Of a stretch of 20,297 nucleotides of DNA, positions 7,726-14,846 are shown piece after piece. A program made the position numbers and the translations under genes. Under the pieces are notes generated by a model that saw only the letters and a program-made list of their open reading frames with translations, searched no databases and was not told where the DNA came from. The stretch covers positions 1-20,297 of the forward strand of contig CAYHIN010000013.1 in assembly GCA_964356705.1 (NCBI GenBank), read 5' to 3'. The stretch's first letter is position 1. The number at the start of each line of letters is the position of its first letter. The DNA comes from CAYHIN01 sp964356705. Its GTDB lineage: Bacteria > Patescibacteriota > Microgenomatia > CAZETR01 > Amesbacteraceae.

Positions 7726-8608
7726 CGGGTGTTCCTCCAGCTCGTTTAAGTAAACTCTTGTGGCCCAGTTCAGCAAATACTTCCTGCATCTTTTCCCCAT
7801 CAGGCAAGCGGGCTGCATCTATATCCAGTATCACCGGAGACTCACAGTTCATAGTAGCGAGCCTCCTCGATAGTTCCCCACTTTCATACCCATTAATTAA
7901 TTTTTGTTTTATCCCAACAGAGATGTCATCCTGAGGCGCGACCGAAGGATCCAGTTTCTTATATATATTTTCAAATGTTTCATATTTTTCCAAAAGTGTA
8001 ATTGCCGTTTTAGGTCCAATTCCCGGTACTCCAGGATAATTATCACTACTGTCTCCCACCAATGCTTTATATTCTATTACCTGATCAGGTGTCACTCCCA
8101 GTTTTTCTTTCACCCCTTCTATATCTATTATCTTGCCATCCGACAATCCTTTTTGCGGCATATATAAAGTAACTTTTTTGTTCACCAACTGCATGTAGTC
8201 CTTGTCTCCGGTGATAATAATTACTTCCATTTTTTTCTCAGCTTGCTTCGTCAGTGTCCCCGCCAGATCATCGGCTTCAAATCCAGCTACACAAAACACG
8301 GGCACCCCCATTTTTTCAAACACAATTTTCAGTTTCTCCACTTGTCCCCAGATATCCTCGGATATCTGTCTATCCTTCTCCCGATTAGTCTGATATCCCA
8401 CATACATGTTATGGCGAAAAGTAGGCGCCGGGTTATCAAATACTACAGCTAAATGAGTAGGTTTCAGTTCTTCGATAGCCTTAAGAAGCATAGACAAAAA
8501 TCCGTACACTCCAGCAGTAGCTTCTCCAGATCGGTTCCTCCAGTCCGGCAGAGCATAGTAAGCCCGGTGCAAGACACTATTGCCGTCTAGAATTAAAAGT
8601 TTATTCAT
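7691..8608 (-). CDS. Stand-alone 5'-3' exonuclease (FEN/PolI N-terminal type)
   Basis: A structure-specific 5' nuclease that removes RNA primers and flaps, equivalent to the first domain of DNA polymerase I. At 305 residues it has only this domain, with no polymerase part. Metal-binding acids are visible: Asp8 (LILDGNS), Asp58 (VVFDNP), Glu111-Asp113-Asp114 (GFEADDLAG), Asp135/Asp137 (TGDKD) and Asp186/Asp189 (GDSSDN). The helix-three-turn-helix is GVPGIGPKTA (193-202). The start codon overlaps the end of the kinase-like gene by 8 bp and the stop lies inside the glycosyltransferase gene, so translation is probably coupled along the operon. A separate polymerase is expected elsewhere in the genome. 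Confidence 0.95.
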   Translation of the reverse strand: MNKLLILDGNSVLHRAYYALPDWRNRSGEATAGVYGFLSMLLKAIEELKPTHLAVVFDNPAPTFRHNMYVGYQTNREKDRQISEDIWGQVEKLKIVFEKMGVPVFCVAGFEADDLAGTLTKQAEKKMEVIIITGDKDYMQLVNKKVTLYMPQKGLSDGKIIDIEGVKEKLGVTPDQVIEYKALVGDSSDNYPGVPGIGPKTAITLLEKYETFENIYKKLDPSVAPQDDISVGIKQKLINGYESGELSRRLATMNCESPVILDIDAARLPDGEKMQEVFAELGHKSLLKRAGGTPDANSTSARLFE

Positions 8609-9287
8609 TATTTTTTTTCCTTGCTAACATTCTATCAATAATCCTCACCGACAGCTCTGAACCCATATATTGAACAATCCCTCTTAGTTTCTTACGAAAT
8701 CCCTGTGTCCTCGTCTCCTCCAAAACTCCCACATCCACCATAAACAGACCTTTTTGTTTGTCTATCATAATATTTTCAGAAAAGAACAATGGCAACAAAC
8801 GCTTTATTTTTCGCAAAAAGAAATTTCTTTTAGAAGCCGTAGATCCTACCATGTCCAAATACACTCCCTCATTTTTCCACAAATCAATATTAATTTTGAA
8901 AATTCTCTTCAATTCCTCCAGATCCTTTTTTGACATATCTATAATTTTCATACCCAGGTCTGACAATGATACTGCATGCTTCAAATATGGTTGTACTCTT
9001 GCATAAGTAATTCTGCCCTGCCCATCTTTATGGATTACTGCTTCATCCGGAAACATAGTTGATCTCATCCCTCCACTTTTTTCCATCAGGCCTGAAACTC
9101 TCTCAATTAAAGTTCTGTGTAGCAAAACATCCTCCCTTGCTTGATCTACAGATTCAAATTGATTGCTACCTACTTTTGGTATTTTTACTACCAGTCCTTC
9201 AGGTTCAAATCCATACACTTCAGTTTTTCTACTCGATCCAATAAGTTTATCGGGTTTCCTAAAAGGTAGGTTTTCCAAATAGTTCAT
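8601..9287 (-). CDS. Kinase-like protein of unknown function
   Basis: A 228-residue protein with a weak resemblance to small protein-kinase-fold enzymes such as YrbL or aminoglycoside-phosphotransferase relatives. The hints are an N-terminal GSSRKTEVYGFEPEGLVVKIPK, like a nucleotide loop followed by a VxK strand, and a late NIMIDKQKGLFMVDVGVLEE, like an Asn...hydrophobic-Asp metal site. No clear HxD catalytic loop is seen; the place where it might be reads YLDMVGSTASKRNF. It could be a true kinase on a small molecule or a pseudokinase. It sits between ftsH (11 bp upstream) and the exonuclease, with which it overlaps by 8 bp. The C-terminal tail is very basic (RMLARKKNNE). Confidence 0.6.
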   Translation of the reverse strand: MNYLENLPFRKPDKLIGSSRKTEVYGFEPEGLVVKIPKVGSNQFESVDQAREDVLLHRTLIERVSGLMEKSGGMRSTMFPDEAVIHKDGQGRITYARVQPYLKHAVSLSDLGMKIIDMSKKDLEELKRIFKINIDLWKNEGVYLDMVGSTASKRNFFLRKIKRLLPLFFSENIMIDKQKGLFMVDVGVLEETRTQGFRKKLRGIVQYMGSELSVRIIDRMLARKKNNE

Positions 9288-9298
9288 TCTTTTATATG

Positions 9299-11209
9299 TT
9301 AGGCCTTCATTATCCCCTCAAACTCATCTCCATCCATCGTCTCCACTTCCATCAGTTTCTTGACCACATCATCCATCTTTTTTCTATATTTCTTGAGGAT
9401 TACCACTGCTCTTTTGTACGCCTCTTCGATGATGGACCTTACTTCAGCGTCTATCTTGGCTTGCATCTCAGGCGACACATGGGTGGGTTCATAATAAGTT
9501 TTTCCCCAATCTATCATGTCCTGTTGTGGTCCATAGTTGATAGGCCCCAGAGATGACATGCCATACTCCATCACCATATTGCGAGCCACGGCCGTAGCTT
9601 TATCAATGTCATTTGAGGCCCCCGTCGTCACTTCGTTAAATATCAGTTCTTCAGCCGCTCTTCCCCCCATCATCATGGTGATTTGTGACAACAGTCTAGT
9701 CTTGGTCTCATGTACCCGGTCCGAAGAAGGTGGAACTAGGGTATGTCCCAGGCTCATTCCTCGTGACACGATTGAGATTCTATGCACTGGATCCATGCCG
9801 TCTTGGGCCCAGGTCGTCACTGCATGTCCCACTTCATGATATGCCGTCATCTTCTTGTCATCGTCTGTCTGAGTTCTCTTCTTTTGTGGACCGAGTTTTA
9901 CTTTTGTGGCCGCTTCTTCGATATCTTTCATCTCAATTTGTTTTTTGCTCTCACGAGCAGCCGTAATCGCCGCTTCATTCAGCATGTTTTCCAGATCAGC
10001 GCCAGAAAACCCGACCGTTCTTTTAGCCACTGCTTCCCAATTTATTTTTTCCACAAATGGCTTGTTCTTGGCGTATATTCCCAGTATTGCCTTGCGACCT
10101 TCGATATCAGGTAGATCTACCATGACTCGTCTATCAAATCGTCCAGGACGAAGAAGGGCTGAATCCAGGAGGTCTCCGCGGTTGGTAGCAGCTAGTACTA
10201 CCACATTGTCATTGGGTGTAAATCCGTCCATTTCTACTAGGATCTGATTGAGTGTCTGCTCGCGCTCATCGTGTCCACCCATCAGGCCATTGCCGCGCTG
10301 TCTGCCGATAGCATCGATTTCGTCGATAAATATTATCGATGGAGCCGCTTTTTTGGCCGTGGCAAACAGATCTCGCACTCGAGCCGATCCCACCCCGACT
10401 AGCATTTCCATAAACTCAGATCCAGCCATGGAGAAAAACGGCACTCCGGCTTCTCCAGCCACCGCTCTTGCCAACAGGGTTTTTCCGACTCCACTTGGTC
10501 CCACAAGAAGTGCTCCCTTGGGAGTTCTGGCTCCCACGGCTTTGTACTTTCCAGGATTTTTTAGAAAGTCGACTACTTCTTCCAGCTCTCTCTTGGCTTC
10601 GTCAACGCCTGCCACATCATCAAATTTCACCGATTGCTTACCTTTGTCAAATAGTTTGGCTCTCGATTGTCCAAACGAAAATAGTGAGTCCTGCTGACCT
10701 CTGGCTTGGCGGATCATATACAGGAAAAATAAGATGACTACTCCAGTACCAATGAGGGACGGCAATATGGCTCCCAGCATTTGTCCCATCGTCTGATCTT
10801 TTATTTCGTACTCCACTTTAGACGGGTCTACTCCGGCCCGGTCCAGTATTTCCGTCATGCTTTCACCCGGTTCTTTTCTGGAGATCTTTTCTTCTCCACT
10901 CACATATTTGAGGACCAGTCTTTCTGAGTACACTTCTATCTTTTGCACATCCCCGGCTTTGATATCAGATAGAGCTTGTGACAACTGCACATCCATAGTC
11001 GCTTGCTTACCCGAGTTCCATAGTTCAAATAGTGACAACCCCATCAGTATCACGACTCCCACCCAGAGAAGTTTCTGCAAGTCAAAATGCATTTGGATAA
11101 ATACCCCTTTCACCGGCTTCTTGCCATTTTTTCCATTCCCATGCCCGTGTCCATTCTTTATAGGTTCTGGCAATTTCTTGCCATCAGATTTGTTGTCACT
11201 CTTGGCCAT
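9299..11209 (-). CDS. ftsH: ATP-dependent zinc metalloprotease FtsH
   Basis: A membrane-anchored AAA+ protease that degrades misfolded membrane proteins and short-lived regulators. Numbered from the chosen start (636 residues): a Gly/His/Lys-rich cytoplasmic lead of about 40 residues, TM1 at about 45-63, an external domain, TM2 at about 149-166, Walker A GPSGVGKT (237-244), Walker B IIFIDE (292-297), the second region of homology ending RPGRFDR (354-360), and the zinc site HEVGH (458-462) with Asp534 as third ligand. Walker A and the zinc motif differ slightly from the usual GPPGTGKT and HEAGH. An upstream extension of 65 codons is possible, but it overlaps the divergent gene and looks non-coding. 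TACAAT nine bases before the ATG suggests a very short leader. Confidence 0.96.
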   Translation of the reverse strand: MAKSDNKSDGKKLPEPIKNGHGHGNGKNGKKPVKGVFIQMHFDLQKLLWVGVVILMGLSLFELWNSGKQATMDVQLSQALSDIKAGDVQKIEVYSERLVLKYVSGEEKISRKEPGESMTEILDRAGVDPSKVEYEIKDQTMGQMLGAILPSLIGTGVVILFFLYMIRQARGQQDSLFSFGQSRAKLFDKGKQSVKFDDVAGVDEAKRELEEVVDFLKNPGKYKAVGARTPKGALLVGPSGVGKTLLARAVAGEAGVPFFSMAGSEFMEMLVGVGSARVRDLFATAKKAAPSIIFIDEIDAIGRQRGNGLMGGHDEREQTLNQILVEMDGFTPNDNVVVLAATNRGDLLDSALLRPGRFDRRVMVDLPDIEGRKAILGIYAKNKPFVEKINWEAVAKRTVGFSGADLENMLNEAAITAARESKKQIEMKDIEEAATKVKLGPQKKRTQTDDDKKMTAYHEVGHAVTTWAQDGMDPVHRISIVSRGMSLGHTLVPPSSDRVHETKTRLLSQITMMMGGRAAEELIFNEVTTGASNDIDKATAVARNMVMEYGMSSLGPINYGPQQDMIDWGKTYYEPTHVSPEMQAKIDAEVRSIIEEAYKRAVVILKKYRKKMDDVVKKLMEVETMDGDEFEGIMKA

Positions 11210-11218
11210 ACCGTGCCA

Positions 11219-11224
11219 ATTGTA
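11219..11224 (-). promoter_or_regulatory. Possible ftsH -10 box
   Basis: The minus strand has TACAAT ending nine bases before the ftsH ATG, giving a leader of about two to three bases. The -35 region (about TGGCAA) is weak, so this is a tentative call. Confidence 0.35.
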
Positions 11225-11252
11225 CGCTATCTTCCTCACTCTTGCCACAGCC

Positions 11253-11281
11253 TTGACAAGCAACATGCATGATTCTACAAT
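11253..11281 (+). promoter_or_regulatory. Strong leaderless promoter for gene 11288
   Basis: TTGACA (11253-11258), a 17-bp spacer and TACAAT (11276-11281) are followed by six bases and then ATG at 11288. Both boxes are near consensus, and the expected transcription start falls on the A of the start codon. Confidence 0.75.
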
Positions 11282-11287
11282 AAAACA

Positions 11288-11899
11288 ATGGGACAAGAAG
11301 AAAACGACACACCACAGGAAGTTCGCAATAGAACCAATGTTATCACTGGAGAAGGAGCGGCTCAATTTTTTTTCAAACGCAACCAAGATGCTCTCCTTGC
11401 TCAAAAACTATTAGTTGAATCCCAACCATCTACCCCACCTCGCGAGACCTCACCATACATGTGGGAATCCATTCCTCCGACTAAAGAGCAACAATTAGCA
11501 ATAATCGAAGAAAAACTTCAAACACAAAGGAACGAAGCAAAGGAATTCACAGATACTTATAGAGCTCTCCCAGAAGAATTGAGGAAGATCGTCAGGTGTC
11601 CTGACTTTTCTTTCTCTCCTCCAGAAAAAAGAGCAGATTTAGTAGAAGCATACGGAGGCCGAGTAGTTTGGATGACCAACCAAATAGAAGACGGGTCCCT
11701 CCAGATTATAAAGGGTCCCGACCACACTTTAATGATTCCTGCAGGCCATACTAGTCGAACTGGAGACAACTTTGTCATGCCACGAATTCTCATTGACGCT
11801 GCAGCAGCAAATCCGAGCACTTGTGAAATCATTCAGACTCAAAATGATATTGGTCCAGGCAAAACTGATACACTGACAAGAATTAGAATCCAGAAATAA
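11288..11899 (+). CDS. Hypothetical soluble protein
   Basis: A 203-residue protein I cannot place in a family. The N-terminal third is polar and likely unstructured (TPQEVRNRTNV, then Pro/Thr-rich SQPSTPPRETSP). Residues 65-100 are helical with a coiled-coil look (TKEQQLAIIEEKLQTQRNEAKEF). The C-terminal half appears to be a beta-rich domain (GGRVVWMTNQ, DGSLQIIKGPDHTLMIP, DTLTRIRIQK). It has no membrane segment or signal peptide. It is transcribed alone, opposite to ftsH, from a near-consensus promoter that predicts a leaderless mRNA. No terminator was seen in the 100 bp that follow. Confidence 0.65.
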   Translation: MGQEENDTPQEVRNRTNVITGEGAAQFFFKRNQDALLAQKLLVESQPSTPPRETSPYMWESIPPTKEQQLAIIEEKLQTQRNEAKEFTDTYRALPEELRKIVRCPDFSFSPPEKRADLVEAYGGRVVWMTNQIEDGSLQIIKGPDHTLMIPAGHTSRTGDNFVMPRILIDAAAANPSTCEIIQTQNDIGPGKTDTLTRIRIQK

Positions 11900-11987
11900 C
11901 CTCACCCTAGCCACCCATCCAAATCACCTACCTCCTCCCCAGCACTAGTGAGCATCTCAAATATCTGTCCTCATCGTAGATATATAT

Positions 11988-12030
11988 TTGCCTTAGTTGA
12001 CCTATTCGTCCTATCCGACGTACTCGTCCA
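11988..12030. repeat. Nine-base-period repeat, copy 3, at the 3' end of vapC
   Basis: The plus strand reads about TTGCCTTAG, TTGACCTAT, TCGTCCTAT, CCGACGTAC, TCGTCC. It spans the last codons of the vapC gene (EYLDEYVG) and the bases after its stop, so part is coding and part is not. Confidence 0.5.
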
Positions 12031-12472
12031 AATACTCAGTCAAATCCATCACTTCCAACCCCTTTATACCTTTAAAATCTTTTGGATTCTCCGTCACCAG
12101 CTTCGTAACACCATTAGAGATAAATGTTGCTGCCAAGAACACATCGTGCACCTTCTGTGCAGTCACTTTTTTACTTCTCAAGACTTCCAAAAACACTCGT
12201 CGCGTACCCGCATTTGGAAAAACTAGTTTGACATCTGTATGCAAGAGTTTCTCCATTTCCTCCACAGCTCTTTCAGCTGTCAGCACGTGACTTGTCTTTT
12301 TTTTATTTGTGACTGTTGCAAAATACTCAGTTAGATTTTGATATGTGATCACCCCCAACCTTACTCCATTGGCAACTTCAGTCAGAAATTTATTTGCCCT
12401 GAGGTATTGCTCACTCCTTGAGTCAGCAGCATAAATCAAAACATTCGAGTCTATCCCAACAATGCTATTCAT
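12011..12472 (-). CDS. vapC: VapC-type PIN-domain toxin (module 1)
   Basis: A 153-residue PIN endoribonuclease, the toxin of a VapBC pair. Acidic metal ligands are visible at Asp8 (GIDSNVLIY), Glu49 (NLTEYF), Asp110 (VHDVFLAAT) and probably Asp132 (TENPKDF). I use the ATG at 12472 rather than a GTG 12 bases upstream; this start overlaps the antitoxin stop by 8 bp (ATGAATAG), the usual coupling in such operons. The C-terminal tail is encoded by one of the dispersed nine-base repeats. Confidence 0.9.
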   Translation of the reverse strand: MNSIVGIDSNVLIYAADSRSEQYLRANKFLTEVANGVRLGVITYQNLTEYFATVTNKKKTSHVLTAERAVEEMEKLLHTDVKLVFPNAGTRRVFLEVLRSKKVTAQKVHDVFLAATFISNGVTKLVTENPKDFKGIKGLEVMDLTEYLDEYVG

Positions 12473-12686
12473 ACGCCCATTCACGTTTCCATTTTCCGCG
12501 CAAACCTAAGTTAAACCCTCCCCACACAAACTTCTTTTTTTTGGTTTCTTTAGCTCCAATCTCTCTCTCTGCCCCTTTTTGCAAAATTCCGGTCAGTGTC
12601 GTCCCCCGGCTTATAGCTTCCATTTTTATCGCCTCCACTAAACCTTTGGGCAAATATACAGTTGTTCTCACTTTATTTTGTAACAT
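12465..12686 (-). CDS. Ribbon-helix-helix antitoxin (VapB-like, module 1)
   Basis: A 73-residue antitoxin. The N-terminal half, KVRTTVYLPKGLVEAIKMEAISRGTTLTGILQKG, has the beta-strand then two-helix layout of ribbon-helix-helix DNA-binding proteins. The rest is basic and aromatic (KKKKFVWGGFNLG, KWKREWAYE) and probably wraps the toxin. The promoter upstream has a -10 box six bases before the ATG and contains two palindromes (ATGTTAACAT and ACATAATTATGT), plausible sites for self-repression by the RHH dimer. Confidence 0.85.
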   Translation of the reverse strand: MLQNKVRTTVYLPKGLVEAIKMEAISRGTTLTGILQKGAEREIGAKETKKKKFVWGGFNLGLRGKWKREWAYE

Positions 12687-12692
12687 AAGGTC

Positions 12693-12721
12693 ATGTTAAC
12701 ATAAAAACATAATTATGTCAA
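12693..12721 (-). promoter_or_regulatory. Leaderless promoter with palindromic operator, vapBC module 1
   Basis: On the minus strand TTGACA (12716-12721), a 17-bp spacer, TAACAT (12693-12698), then six bases to the ATG at 12686. The palindromes ACATAATTATGT and ATGTTAACAT overlap the spacer and -10 box and are likely binding sites for the RHH antitoxin. Confidence 0.7.
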
Positions 12722-12743
12722 TATTCTATCTCACCCTATTTAT

Positions 12744-12767
12744 CCGCCATAGCTTCAGTGTAGGCGG
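12744..12767. repeat. Small extragenic palindrome
   Basis: CCGCC and GGCGG form the arms of a hairpin with a 14-base centre (ATAGCTTCAGTGTA), lying between the two VapC modules with no U-run after it. It looks like a small extragenic repeat rather than a terminator. Confidence 0.45.
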
Positions 12768-12799
12768 GCTCCCACCGGCGCATCATCTATTCATTCATT

Positions 12800-12835
12800 C
12801 TATCTTTCCTATTTGCCTTATTTGTCCCATCAGAC
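12800..12835. repeat. Nine-base-period repeat, copy 4, downstream of vapC module 2
   Basis: The plus strand reads about CTATCTTTC, CTATTTGCC, TTATTTGTC, CCATCAGAC. It lies directly after the stop of the vapC gene at 12836, in the same place relative to the gene as copy 3. Confidence 0.5.
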
Positions 12836-13231
12836 TTAATACACCTTCAATCCCTCAATCCTCTCAAAATGTTTTTTGTTTCCGGTCACAAGTGTAGATC
12901 CATACTCCATAGCAATAGCTGCTATTAGCAGATCAAAATCATCTAATTTATTGCCCTTGATCTCAAGTTTTCTGCGTATGTCTGCATAGATTCTCATTGT
13001 AATATTGCTGAGAAACTCGACTTTGACGTTCAATTTGATCATTACATCCCTCATTTTGTCGATTTCTTTTTGATAGTTATCAGCCAGTCGTGCGCCATAT
13101 TCTAGTTCCCCTACCGTAATCACAGTCATGGCCAAATCACCTTTATCCAACAGTTCATCTAACAATTCCCAAGCCCCAGGTTTATTCCTCAAATAATTTA
13201 CAACTACGTCAGTATCTAGCAAAAATGTCAT
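12836..13231 (-). CDS. vapC: VapC-type PIN-domain toxin (module 2)
   Basis: A 131-residue PIN toxin of the VapC/FitB type: MTFLLDTDVVVNYLRNKPG (Asp6, Asp8), VGELEYGA (Glu42), LDDFDLLIAAIA (Asp98, Asp100) and the late TGNKKHFERIEGL typical of the family. The ATG at 13231 overlaps the antitoxin stop as ATGA, which favours it over a TTG six bases upstream. It probably cleaves tRNA or mRNA at a specific site, but the target cannot be read from sequence. Confidence 0.92.
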   Translation of the reverse strand: MTFLLDTDVVVNYLRNKPGAWELLDELLDKGDLAMTVITVGELEYGARLADNYQKEIDKMRDVMIKLNVKVEFLSNITMRIYADIRRKLEIKGNKLDDFDLLIAAIAMEYGSTLVTGNKKHFERIEGLKVY

Positions 13232-13479
13232 GCCCAATAGTCTTTTCTATTCAAATTTCTCGATGGCTTACCGATCTTATCTGCCCATTTCTCACCAGCC
13301 CATATTCCAGCATATTTTTTAACCATATCTGTAGAAGGTCTTTCTACTTTTACCGGCGAGAGCACTACCACGGGTTTCCCATACTTCTCAATCGTAATCA
13401 TTTCCCCCGAATAAGCCACCCTATTAATTACTTCCGCAAAGTCATCTCTTGCATCAGCTACCGAATAAGTCGTCTTCAT
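13228..13479 (-). CDS. Phd/YefM-type antitoxin (module 2)
   Basis: An 83-residue antitoxin. YSVADARDDFAEVINRVAYSGEMITIEKYGKPVVVLSPV is the standard Phd/YefM fold, an N-terminal DNA-binding domain; the remaining residues (IWAGEKWADKIGKPSRN) are the flexible toxin-binding tail. The gene ends with the ATGA overlap to vapC. Its promoter is leaderless, with a near-perfect TTGACA and TATATT. Confidence 0.92.
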   Translation of the reverse strand: MKTTYSVADARDDFAEVINRVAYSGEMITIEKYGKPVVVLSPVKVERPSTDMVKKYAGIWAGEKWADKIGKPSRNLNRKDYWA

Positions 13480-13485
13480 GCCTTA

Positions 13486-13524
13486 AATATACTGTATTTT
13501 GTAACGTGTGTCAAGTTTGTACAA
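13486..13524 (-). promoter_or_regulatory. Leaderless promoter and TTTGTACAAA palindrome, module 2
   Basis: On the minus strand TTGACA (13509-13514), a 17-bp spacer, TATATT (13486-13491), six bases, then ATG at 13479. A perfect palindrome TTTGTACAAA (13516-13525) lies just upstream of the -35 box. The same TTGTACA core forms the operator of the other Phd module at 17314-17341. Confidence 0.72.
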
Positions 13525-13526
13525 AA

Positions 13527-13853
13527 CTATCTCAATTTCGCTCCCACCGGTGCATCATCCCCCATTTGCACAAATACTGGTTTTTCATCAGCCCCATCTA
13601 CTGCCAATATCATCCCTTGTGACTCTTCTCCCATCATCTTTCGGTATTCCAGATTGGTAACAAATAAGAATTTTTTGTTAAGGAAAAAATCAGCCGTATA
13701 CCCAAACGGCCTCACTCCCGTAAATATCGTTCTTGTTTCATCTCCCAGACTCACTGTTAGTTTTATCAGCTTCTCGCTTCCCTCGACGTCATTTGCCGCA
13801 GTCACCAGTCCCACCCGCATTTCTACATTTTTAAAATCAGAAATTGATATCAT
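13527..13853 (-). CDS. OB-fold tRNA-binding domain protein
   Basis: A 108-residue stand-alone tRNA-binding domain of the kind fused to the C terminus of many methionyl-tRNA synthetases and found in CsaA and Arc1p. Family signs are FKNVEMRVGLVTAANDVEGSEKLIKLTVSLG, then TIFTGVRP, FLFVTNLEYRKMMGEESQGMILA. Such proteins bind tRNA without much sequence preference, often as dimers, and help present it to a synthetase. The start codon overlaps the trpS stop (ATGA), so it is made with TrpRS and may act as its tRNA-binding helper. It is the last gene of the T-box controlled run. Confidence 0.9.
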   Translation of the reverse strand: MISISDFKNVEMRVGLVTAANDVEGSEKLIKLTVSLGDETRTIFTGVRPFGYTADFFLNKKFLFVTNLEYRKMMGEESQGMILAVDGADEKPVFVQMGDDAPVGAKLR

Positions 13854-14836
13854 GCAGCCACAAACCCTACTTTTTCATAAACCTCAAGCAATTTAGGATG
13901 TGATAGTTCATATGCCTTCTTAGCACCAGTTTTCAAAATATCTATCAATTTATTTCCCTCTCTCAACTCATAATATCTCTTTTGCAAATCGACTAATTTT
14001 TCGCTTACGATGTAAGTTAACTCTTCTTTAAATTCTTTATAGCCCTTACCCTCAAATTTAGCCTCTACTTCTTGTGGTGACACATCCCCCATCTGTGCAA
14101 ATATCTCAACTAGGTTATAGACGCCTGGTCTAGCCGGATCATATTTTATCGTTCTCTCAGAATCAGTTACCGCTCCAGCTATCTTTTTGGCGACTTGCTC
14201 TGGTGTATCGAGTAGTCCTATTGCACCCATGGGATTTGCATCACTCTTACTCATCTTTTTGAGTGGATCAATCAAGCTCATCACCCGTCCACCGATCTTG
14301 GGTACCACCGGCTTTGGTAATACAAAAGTCTCTCCAAATTTAGAATTGAATTTCTCGGCAGTATCTCGAGCCAATTCCACATGTTGTTTCTGATCCTCTC
14401 CTATAGGAACCTCCGTAGTGTCATAGATGAGAATGTCAGCAGCCATGAGGGCCGGATAGTCAAACAATCCCACCGATACGGATTCTTTACCTTCGGCTTT
14501 CTCTTTAAACTGGGTCATTCGGCTCATCTGCCCCATGGGGATCATGCAGTTCATAATCCATCCCAAGTTCGCATGATCAGGATTGTGAGATTGTACAAAC
14601 AAAACCACTTTTTCAGGATCCAATCCTGAAGCCACCAAAAGTGCCGCCAACTCCAAGGTCTTTTCTCTTAGCACTTTTGGATCTTGGGGAACCGTAATCG
14701 CGTGCAGGTCGACTAGGCAAAATATATTTAGGCCATCTTCTTGGCCAGCTACCCACTGCTTCACCGCCCCAATATAATTACCAATGTGCAAATTCCCCGA
14801 CGGCTGCACTCCCGAAAAAACAATTTTTTTATTCAT
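13850..14836 (-). CDS. trpS: Tryptophan--tRNA ligase
   Basis: A class I synthetase that charges tRNA-Trp. The 328-residue length is normal. The HIGH signature is HIGN (17-20) in SGVQPSGNLHIGNYIGA and the KMSKS signature is KMSKS (194-198) in PLKKMSKSDANP. IGEDQKQHVELARD is the usual ATP/tryptophan pocket region. The gene lies ten bases after the 463-residue protein and overlaps the tRNA-binding protein by 4 bp. With the tRNA-Trp gene and T-box upstream, this operon contains both the enzyme and its substrate tRNA. TrpRS of bacterial type usually prefers G73 in tRNA-Trp, whereas the tRNA here has A73. Confidence 0.97.
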   Translation of the reverse strand: MNKKIVFSGVQPSGNLHIGNYIGAVKQWVAGQEDGLNIFCLVDLHAITVPQDPKVLREKTLELAALLVASGLDPEKVVLFVQSHNPDHANLGWIMNCMIPMGQMSRMTQFKEKAEGKESVSVGLFDYPALMAADILIYDTTEVPIGEDQKQHVELARDTAEKFNSKFGETFVLPKPVVPKIGGRVMSLIDPLKKMSKSDANPMGAIGLLDTPEQVAKKIAGAVTDSERTIKYDPARPGVYNLVEIFAQMGDVSPQEVEAKFEGKGYKEFKEELTYIVSEKLVDLQKRYYELREGNKLIDILKTGAKKAYELSHPKLLEVYEKVGFVAA

Positions 14837-14846
14837 TTAACTTATT

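Noticed and set aside
11209..11404. A 65-codon N-terminal extension of FtsH
   Set aside because: It overlaps the 5' end of the divergent gene at 11288 and its strong promoter, and the normal FtsH N terminus is complete without it.
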